Source: Catenaria anguillulae PL171
Lineage: Eukaryota > Blastocladiomycota > Blastocladiomycetes > Blastocladiales > Catenariaceae
Length of the DNA: 64,000 nt
Assembly (NCBI GenBank): GCA_002102555.1
Contig: MCFL01000055.1
Location: 62,001-126,000, forward strand
Reading direction: 5' to 3'
Positions 58,103 through 64,000 of this stretch are shown here, in pieces. Both the position numbers and the translations under genes were made by a program. Position 1 is the first letter of the stretch. Each line of letters begins with the position of its first letter. A model generated the notes under the pieces. It made no database searches. It saw only the letters and a list, made by a program, of their open reading frames with translations, and was not told the origin of the DNA.

Positions 58103-58178
58103 GGGGCGTTGGCGCAACGGTAGCGCTTCTGACTCCAGATCAGAAGGGAGAATGGGTGTTCGAATCACTCACGCTTCA
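58103..58178 (+). tRNA. tRNA-Trp (anticodon CCA), atypical variable loop
   Basis: Acceptor stem 58103-58109 pairs with 58171-58177, with two G-U pairs. The D arm is GCGC-AACGGTA-GCGC. The anticodon stem TCTGA/TCAGA encloses loop CTCCAGA, so the anticodon is CCA for codon UGG. The T arm is GGGTG-TTCGAAT-CACTC. There is no intron. The variable region (58145-58153) is 9 nt instead of the usual 4-5, so the gene may be a divergent or decaying copy. The A and B box sequences look usable. Confidence 0.85.
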
Positions 58179-59227
58179 TACTGCTTTTGGCGGGTGCTGG
58201 TGCTCTCGTTTTGTTGTGGAAAGGCAAGGCGAAGAGTTCGGCTCTCGCCTACCGTGTGTGATCCTTGGGCCGCCAGGCGATTCCTCAGATCAGGTGTTCT
58301 TTAACCTCATTGTTTTCAGTGTGATTCGGTCAGTGCGGGTAGGTTTGAGTTGCAAGTGTTTTAACGAGTGAGAGGGAGGGCGACTGCTCTTCTTTACGCC
58401 GCGAATGAGATGTTGACGTCATGTCAATAACGAGCATTCTTGGAGAACAAGGGATCCAGAGGTAAGTACCGTACATGTGTAAATATCGCTTGCAGCAGCA
58501 GCAAAGACTGGGGTCAAGTCGGAGGGAAGGCTGAGATCACAATGAACTGGCCGCCGTTTCTGAAGTGAACCGCCCGCTTTCATGTTGTTTGTGCCCCTTG
58601 TCCCACACTCTTGATCCAACCCAGTATCATATTCCCAACTGGCTGGTCGTCCACCTGAAGTGCAGAAATAATGATGTATGAGGAAAAAGCTCCATCATTT
58701 GATCAGCCACCATGCATCATGGCAAGTTGACAACCCGTTCCCCTTGTCCCATGGTCGTCAAGGATTGCTGCCGTTGTCTTGGCATGTTTGGAAGTCACGG
58801 AGCAAACACGCCATGAATAATGACAAGAACCCCTTTGGCATCATCGGTAAACGAGGCGTGTGAGGAAGCTGGACTGAACGTGTTGGCAGAGCGATGGTCG
58901 TCCCGTAGCCTGCGGAGCACGTCAACGGTTTGCAAATACCGTTAGATATGCACTGTGCAAGCTGAATGGGAGACGAGAGAGCGAAAAAAAATGGCGGGGC
59001 GACGGCAACGCCAAGTCCAACCAACACGTTCACTAAAGTCTCCAATCCAACTCGCAGATCGCAAGTCCGGCTCACCCCAACTCAACACTGGATCCATAAT
59101 CACAATGTTCAGCTAAAGCGCAAGCACCGTTGCGACTTGGCTTCCGCGACAGGCGATGATGTTTCCCGATGTGATGAACCCAAGCACGTTGAGGTTGTAG
59201 CAATTTTGGTGACACATTCCATAGCAG
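58179..59227. other. Intergenic between tRNA genes
   Basis: About 1 kb between the two tRNA genes. Only short frames without recognisable homology. No repeat or RNA was identified by eye. Confidence 0.45.
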
Positions 59228-59298
59228 GCGCCTGTAGTGTAGGGGTATCATACGACCCTCCCAAGGTCGTGACTCGGGTTCGAATCCCGGCGGGCGCA
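59228..59298 (+). tRNA. tRNA-Gly (anticodon CCC)
   Basis: Acceptor stem GCGCCTG pairs with CGGGCGC. The anticodon stem CGACC/GGTCG encloses loop CTCCCAA, giving anticodon CCC for GGG codons. The T loop is TTCGAAT with a strong GGG/CCC stem. The discriminator base is A at 59298. No intron. Confidence 0.95.
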
Positions 59299-59344
59299 GT
59301 ATCGTTTTTCATTTGTTTTCTGTTGGTTTTGTTTGGCATGAGGT

Positions 59345-59488
59345 ATTGCCAATTTCGCGTAAAACTGAACACAGGTTCTACGAGTGAGTTCTACAGCACC
59401 CCCTGAACATGATTAAATGAACTCGTACACATCACGCGCCTGCAAATCCTCGTCGAACCCGTGTTCAGCTTTACGCGAAATTGACAAT
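59345..59488. repeat. 144-bp inverted-repeat element beside tRNA-Gly
   Basis: The 40 bases at 59345-59384 and 59449-59488 are inverted copies with only a few mismatches (shared core aatttcgcgtaaa and ctgaacac). They are separated by a 64-base spacer. The element starts 46 bases after the tRNA-Gly gene. This looks like a small non-autonomous element (MITE) or a long hairpin. No clear target-site duplication is visible. Confidence 0.75.
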
Positions 59489-59607
59489 ACATATAATAAT
59501 GGATACTGCCTTGTAGACGTCATAAATTCAGATCCCTTGCTTACAATGTCTCACAACACTAATCTACAAAAAAAAAATGCAAAAATCTTTCAAAAACCGA
59601 CCACAGT

Positions 59608-61068
59608 TTACCCATCGACAATGCCATCCGCCATAAACAACGTCATCTGCGCGCCATACGCATTGGCCAAAATCAGCTCCTCATCCGCCCTCCTCCTCTG
59701 CCGCTCGAGCTCGTTCTGGTCCTCGCACTCGACCTGCAAATGATGCCAATGCGCCATCATGGCGGCTTCCAACTCGGACACATGCGCATCCTTGTCAAGC
59801 TTGGCGGTAGCTGCTGCTGCCTTTGCGGCCATAGCCGCCGCGTACAAATCGCGCTTTCTTCCAGCCAAGTAAGCTTGCGGGTCATGGTACGCGCCAACCA
59901 CGGGCCGAGGCATGGCGTCGTGGGCGTCACCCACATCCACCCCATTGGGCACGTGCACACCAGGAAACACAACGTATGCGACCAAATTGGCATCGCTCAC
60001 GACCTTGCGCCCGCCTGGCCTCACGTCCCTTCCGACATCCATCCCGATCCACTGCACATTGACGACAGGCAGGTCGGCATCCAGGGGCGCGTGCGCCGCA
60101 GGCGAGTCGAGCGAAAGCATGGGATGCACGGCGCGCATGCCCACAACGGCCCGGGCGGCCTCGCGACACGCAAAGTCCAGCGCAGCGCGATCGTCCTGGT
60201 CCACTGGCAAGCAAGCCGGGTGAATGGCCGCGAGCGTCAGCAGCAAGTCCTTGACAATGCCTTGGATGGTTTCTTGGACATGTGCGTCCGAGTCGAGGTT
60301 GGTGTACACGTGCAGAGCGTGTATCTGGTCCTCGGCGAGTGGGCTGCCAGGCACCAGGGTTTGGCAAACGTCAAGCGCCAGTTCGGCGAGGAGCGACGCG
60401 AGGTAGGGGACCAGGTCAACGGGCGTGAGCACGGGCTGGAGCAGGTGCCGGAGGTGTGCGGGAAAGGTCGAGCGTAGGTGCAAAGCAAGTGTGTGCCATA
60501 GCCGGGTTGATTCGGTCGAGGTCGCGGAAACTGTGTCGTCATCGTGGGTAGTGGCGAGGGGCTCATCACAGGCAATGAGGCGGGTTGCGGCCGTGTCGAA
60601 TGCTTGTGCGGCAGAGGCAAAGAGCGCCGGGAGGGAGGTCGGGAGGTGTACAAGGGACGCGGTGGCAAGAGCAGGTTGGAGCGACTCGGACGGAGTGGAT
60701 GGCGGGGAAGGCTGTCGAGCGAAATGATGCGCGTTGCTACTACTAGTCCGTTGTGGATGCTGATACGCTGGTGGCGCGGTAGTCGAAGTGGCGGCAGGAT
60801 CGGATTGGCGCTTGTCGGTTGGCGACTTTGGCCCGTTGGCAATGCCGCTGCCGCTGCCGCTGCCGCCACCGAGGGCTTTTCGGAGCAGGTTCGATAGAAA
60901 CTTTGTAAAGGTCGGAGACTCGGACTTGTTTTGTTTCTTTCTACCCCCACTGCGTACGCTATGGATGCTGGCACGCGATGACGAGGTTGGTCCAGCAGCG
61001 TACTCTGGTGTTGACGTCGATGACGAGGAAAGCCCGCCCGATCCCCCATCGGCCGCTGTGGCTGCCAT
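59608..61068 (-). CDS. Hypothetical protein, 486 aa
   Basis: One open frame; the start was taken at the ATG at 61068, after which composition becomes gene-like. The N-terminal 190 residues are Ser/Gly/Pro-rich with a basic RSGGRKKQNKSES patch and a short FTKFLSNLLRKALGG helix. The rest is folded-looking and mostly helical: SLVHLPTSLPALFASAAQAF, LWHTLALHLRSTFPAHLRHL, VPYLASLLAELALDVCQTL, CREAARAVVGMRAVHP, and a beta-rich part with DLPVVNVQWIGMDVGRDVRP. It ends with a charged coiled-coil-like segment (HLQVECEDQNELERQRRRADEEL). No family is recognised. The intact frame over 1.4 kb and GC-rich third positions support it as a real gene. It lies tail-on to the inverted repeat. Confidence 0.6.
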   Translation of the reverse strand: MAATAADGGSGGLSSSSTSTPEYAAGPTSSSRASIHSVRSGGRKKQNKSESPTFTKFLSNLLRKALGGGSGSGSGIANGPKSPTDKRQSDPAATSTTAPPAYQHPQRTSSSNAHHFARQPSPPSTPSESLQPALATASLVHLPTSLPALFASAAQAFDTAATRLIACDEPLATTHDDDTVSATSTESTRLWHTLALHLRSTFPAHLRHLLQPVLTPVDLVPYLASLLAELALDVCQTLVPGSPLAEDQIHALHVYTNLDSDAHVQETIQGIVKDLLLTLAAIHPACLPVDQDDRAALDFACREAARAVVGMRAVHPMLSLDSPAAHAPLDADLPVVNVQWIGMDVGRDVRPGGRKVVSDANLVAYVVFPGVHVPNGVDVGDAHDAMPRPVVGAYHDPQAYLAGRKRDLYAAAMAAKAAAATAKLDKDAHVSELEAAMMAHWHHLQVECEDQNELERQRRRADEELILANAYGAQMTLFMADGIVDG

Positions 61069-61534
61069 CGGGTTGCTCCTCGTCACGTCCAGCCCGGGCT
61101 GTTGCAATCTACTGGTGCTTGATGAGCATGTGAATGGGTGGGACCGAGCATTTTGGCAAATTGTTACTCCTCGTCGTTGTGAAGTACATTCATTGCATTG
61201 AGGACAATGCGTGAGCAGCCGAGAGCGGGCGACGGGCGGGCATGGCGGCATTCAAGTAGGGTTTGGGTCAGCCGATACCGCAATGCACCGCATCAATCCG
61301 CCGTTGTTTCGTCACGGCCCAAGTCGCGTGTCTCGCGTCCACCGCAAACATCAGTGCTTCCGCTGCCCAAGTCAAAGCCAACGTCAAAGTCCAGGCACAA
61401 CTCCGTCATTGAAACCAGCAAATTCAGGAAAGCATTGTCCTTGACAAACGTCAACATCATTGACATTGACACATACGACAACTTTCATGTCAATCCCGCG
61501 GCTGTGACCAAACCGCTCGCGCCATACTCCCTCT
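61069..61534. other. Intergenic, no gene seen
   Basis: 466 bases between the start of the hypothetical gene (-) and the stop of dihydrofolate synthase (-). It should hold the former's promoter and the latter's 3' end. Confidence 0.45.
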
Positions 61535-63019
61535 CTAACCACCGATACACATCTGCCACCAGATACAAGCTGCCCCCACCACCACCCGACCTGCCCCAGC
61601 AACCCACTCGCGCTTCACATTCCACACCCTTTGCACGGTCTTGGTGTCGTTGGAAACTTGAGTAACCCCAATGGCCTTTGCCGCCGCTGCGACTTGTGCC
61701 CGATCCACGGGCCGGACCCAAGGCATGTGCTCGACGGCCTCAAACTCAACACAAACCACGGTATCATGTTGCTGAATACCAAAAGCCGTCAACATGGCGT
61801 GCGGGTCGCGTCCAGATGAAAGTCCCACAATCCAGCACGTACTCGAAACGGGCGCGAGTGATTGGAGGTAGCTAGCCAGTTGAGTTGCGCCATCCGTGTT
61901 GTGTGCGCCATCAACAAGAACTGGGACTGGCGTGTCACCGCGACAGATGGGAAGCGTGTGCGAGGCGGGGAGGTGGTGCAAGCGGCCGAGCCAGACGGTT
62001 TTTGCAAGTGCTTGGGCAATCATGTCGTTTGTCGGTGGGAGTCGATTGATGGCGGCAAGAACAGCAATGGCAGTGGCTGCATTGGCTACTTGGTATCCGA
62101 CCACATTGGTAGGCAACTTGTGAATGCTCGCTACACAAACTGGTGCAGCCAACGGCGGGTCCGACACACCCACGTCCAACCGACCATGTGGATTGACCAA
62201 GGGTGTCGATACCAACAAGACTCGCTCGCACCCAACCCGTTTTGCCTCGTCATCCACGGCCGCAACAACTTGCTCGGGATGCGTCTGCGGCCCAACAATG
62301 CACGGCACGGCCTTGCCCTTGCCTGCAATTATCCCGGCCTTGTGCCAAGCAATGGACTGGATCGAGTCACCCAACAGTGCCTGGTGGTCGAGGCCAATGC
62401 GAGTGATGACGGTGGCGAGCAAGTTTGGCGGTGGCAGGCGGATCGACGATGATGAGCAAGTGCAGGGAAGCACTGGGGAAGGACGAAAGACATTGGTTGC
62501 GTCGTCGCGGCCGCCCACGCCAACCTCGTAGATGGCGTAGTCGCACTTGTTGGTGGCAAAGTACCACAGCGAGGCGGCTACGTCGAGTTCAAAGTGGGTT
62601 GGCGATGCATGGGCATGGTTTGGTCCAGTTGCTGGGTTGGACATGGTGGCCGCCTGCCATTGGGCAAGGACGTGAGCGCGGGCAGCGTCGTAATCGGTGG
62701 GCGAGACGGGCTTGCCGTTGATGCGCCAGGCATCCGCCGGGTGGATCAGGTGTGGGGATGTGAAGGTGGCCACCACCACCTTGTGCTGGGATTGGGGTTG
62801 GGGTTGGGGTTGGGGTTGAGCAAGGAGCGAGGCGAGGAATGCCGTGGTGCCGCCCTTTCCGTTGGTTCCGGCAATGTGAAGGATGCCGCCCGTGCGGAAC
62901 CCGGTGCGCTCCGGGTGGCCAATGGCACACAGCAGGGCGCAGACGCGAGACAGGCCCAAGTCGAGGTCGCCGCGGACGCGGACATGTTGCGGAGCGTTTG
63001 CGGGATTCATTGCGTTCAT
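61535..63019 (-). CDS. FOL3: Dihydrofolate synthase / folylpolyglutamate synthase family
   Basis: An intron-less gene of 494 residues in the Mur ligase superfamily. The P-loop HIAGTNGKGGT lies at residues 48-58 (the usual Ser of GKGS is Gly here). ATFTSPHLIHPADAWRINGKPVS follows, then YAIYEVGVGGRDDATNVF with the metal-binding Glu and the dihydropteroate-site region, then TRIGLDHQALLGDSIQSIAWHKAGI, and VPVLVDGAHNTDGA in the C-terminal domain. The single-domain size and DATN motif favour dihydrofolate synthase (yeast Fol3), which joins Glu to dihydropteroate; folylpolyglutamate synthase is the alternative. An insert of Pro-Gln repeats near residue 68 is encoded by TTGGGG-like units (62790-62819). 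Confidence 0.9.
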   Translation of the reverse strand: MNAMNPANAPQHVRVRGDLDLGLSRVCALLCAIGHPERTGFRTGGILHIAGTNGKGGTTAFLASLLAQPQPQPQPQSQHKVVVATFTSPHLIHPADAWRINGKPVSPTDYDAARAHVLAQWQAATMSNPATGPNHAHASPTHFELDVAASLWYFATNKCDYAIYEVGVGGRDDATNVFRPSPVLPCTCSSSSIRLPPPNLLATVITRIGLDHQALLGDSIQSIAWHKAGIIAGKGKAVPCIVGPQTHPEQVVAAVDDEAKRVGCERVLLVSTPLVNPHGRLDVGVSDPPLAAPVCVASIHKLPTNVVGYQVANAATAIAVLAAINRLPPTNDMIAQALAKTVWLGRLHHLPASHTLPICRGDTPVPVLVDGAHNTDGATQLASYLQSLAPVSSTCWIVGLSSGRDPHAMLTAFGIQQHDTVVCVEFEAVEHMPWVRPVDRAQVAAAAKAIGVTQVSNDTKTVQRVWNVKREWVAGAGRVVVGAACIWWQMCIGG

Positions 63020-63275
63020 TGTGTTGATTGTGACTCGTGAAAGCTGTGCCGATATGGATTAAGATCATATGTGTCATGCACGATACGATGCAATATCATG
63101 CCGTTAAGAAATACTCGATTTCAATTGAATACCGTCAATGGCCCATCGACCATCGACCAGCGACCAGCGACCATATCACATATCACGGCAACATCACAGC
63201 AGCGGACGGCCGGCCGCAAGTGAATTCATATGCACAGTAAGCAATAAAGAACAACAGGAGAGCCAACCCTCGGCA
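63020..63275. promoter_or_regulatory. Divergent promoter of FOL3 and TFIP11 genes
   Basis: 256 bases separate the start codons of dihydrofolate synthase (-) and the G-patch splicing factor (+), so both promoters must lie here. No TATA box or defined operator can be assigned with confidence. Confidence 0.5.
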
Positions 63276-64000
63276 ATGTCATCCTCAGACTCTTCGCCTC
63301 ACCGATCCGCCCGCCGGCCTGGTCCTGGCCACCGCACCGCCTTTGGCCAACCCCTCACCGACGCACGCGGCCAAGCTGTCGACTACGGTCTCGACGACAT
63401 GGACATTGACCAGGATGACGACCACGACCACGATCACGACAGTCAACGCCATCGCTATGCCAACTCTTCAGACGACCAAGACGGATCAGATTCAGACGGC
63501 GGCGACCGAATCCGCCGCCGCAGGAAACAGCGTAAACGATTTGGCGAGGACGACGATGACGATGAGAGTTCGGACGACAACCATACTCGTCGACACGATC
63601 GTAATCGCAGCCGTCGACCTGGACAGGGCCATTCAGGCGCTGGCTTGTCAAGACCTCGGCCACCGCAACCTCCCACTCGATCCACACCTCCGTCATCCTC
63701 TGCAGTTCTTCAATCACACCTGGCCTCGGTCACAGCGGTGCCGGGCTTGGCTCGCAACAGCACCAACCAGCAGCCGTCCCGAAATCGTTTGGCCAGTTTG
63801 CTGGCACGGGCGGTCTCGGCCTCAAACTGCTCATGAAAATGGGCTACACGCCTGGCCAAGGTCTCGGCGCTCAAGGCCAGGGCATTGTCGAACCCGTGCA
63901 AGCCGTCATGCGTCCAAAAGGCATGGGCATTTCCATCGAGGAGGATTACAACGAGTCGCCAACATCCACAAGGAAAGAGGACAAGCACAGCCCGAAGTTG
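63276..64000 (+). CDS. TFIP11/Ntr1 G-patch spliceosome disassembly factor (partial)
   Basis: Begins at ATG 63276 and runs off the window end. The N-terminus has a TIP_N-like character: DYGLDDMDIDQDD followed by Asp/His and Arg-rich blocks with RKRFGEDDDDDESS. After a -1 frame break near 63700 comes KSFGQFAGTGGLGLKLLMKMGYTPGQGLG and GQGIVEPVQAVMRPKGMGI. This is a G-patch with its spaced glycines, in the arrangement typical of TFIP11/Ntr1 (Spp382). This protein stimulates the DEAH helicase Prp43 to release the lariat intron spliceosome. Only the first 240 or so residues are in the window. Confidence 0.88.

Noticed and set aside
62790-62819. TTGGGG repeats resembling ciliate-type telomere repeats
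   Set aside because: They lie inside the intact dihydrofolate synthase frame and encode Pro-Gln units. Only about four copies, so not an interstitial telomere.
63688-63701. A 14-base GT...AG segment that would restore the TFIP11 frame
   Set aside because: Removing it would fix the frame, but 14 bases is too short for a spliceosomal intron. A missing base is simpler.

Overview
The window is nuclear DNA of a zoosporic, flagellated fungus, most likely a blastocladiomycete or a close chytrid relative. This is an inference. The supporting signs are dense genes with short GT-AG introns (about 50-150 nt, CTAAC-like branch points), GC-rich third codon positions, a fungal-type SNF1 kinase, a ciliary gene (CYB5D1-like) that only fungi with a flagellum keep, and several 7TM receptors of the kind expanded in zoosporic fungi.

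Layout. 0.1-4.5 kb: secreted subtilase-like protein whose catalytic His and Ser appear replaced. 4.9-6.5 kb: 7TM protein (+). 6.6-10.4 kb: receptor joining a bacterial-type BMP binding domain, kelch repeats and a class C 7TM region (-). 11.3-14.3 kb: alanyl-tRNA synthetase. 14.7-15.7 kb: mitochondrial ribosomal protein bL9m. 15.9-18.1 kb: second type of 7TM protein (-). 18.6-19.6 kb: CYB5D1-like axonemal protein. 19.8-23.6 kb: FtsX-type permease (-). 23.6-26.7 kb: gene-poor. 26.7-28.4 kb: glucose-6-phosphate dehydrogenase. 28.8-30.0 kb: short-chain dehydrogenase. 31.0-33.1 kb: 4-coumarate-CoA-ligase-like acyl-CoA synthetase (-). 33.8-35.3 kb: 7TM protein (+). 35.5-36.8 kb: unrecognised gene (-). 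37.3-40.3 kb (with a possible alternative first exon at 42.3-42.8 kb): Gln/Ser-rich probable regulator (-). 42.8-46.5 kb: gene-poor, with a CAG repeat. 46.5-48.5 kb: peroxisomal carnitine acyltransferase (-). 49.2-49.5 kb: LSM6 (-). 51.1-52.4 kb: 7TM protein (-), paralogue of the 33.8 kb gene. 52.8-55.2 kb: TCF25/Rqc1 (-). 55.5-57.6 kb: SNF1/AMPK alpha (+). 58.1 and 59.2 kb: tRNA-Trp(CCA) and tRNA-Gly(CCC), followed by a 144-bp inverted-repeat element. 59.6-61.1 kb: unknown protein (-). 61.5-63.0 kb: dihydrofolate synthase (-). 63.3 kb to the end: TFIP11/Ntr1 G-patch splicing factor (+, cut by the window edge).

Functionally this is a mix of housekeeping genes (translation, spliceosome, ribosome quality control, folate, NADPH supply, energy sensing, peroxisomal acyl transfer) and an unusual concentration of membrane receptors: five 7TM proteins in 64 kb. 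These would suit zoospore sensing.

A recurring feature is that many clearly conserved genes need one single-base frame change, almost always in the -1 sense, to keep their homology. I read this mainly as missing bases in the assembly, with decaying duplicate copies as the alternative. Gene models below state each such break.
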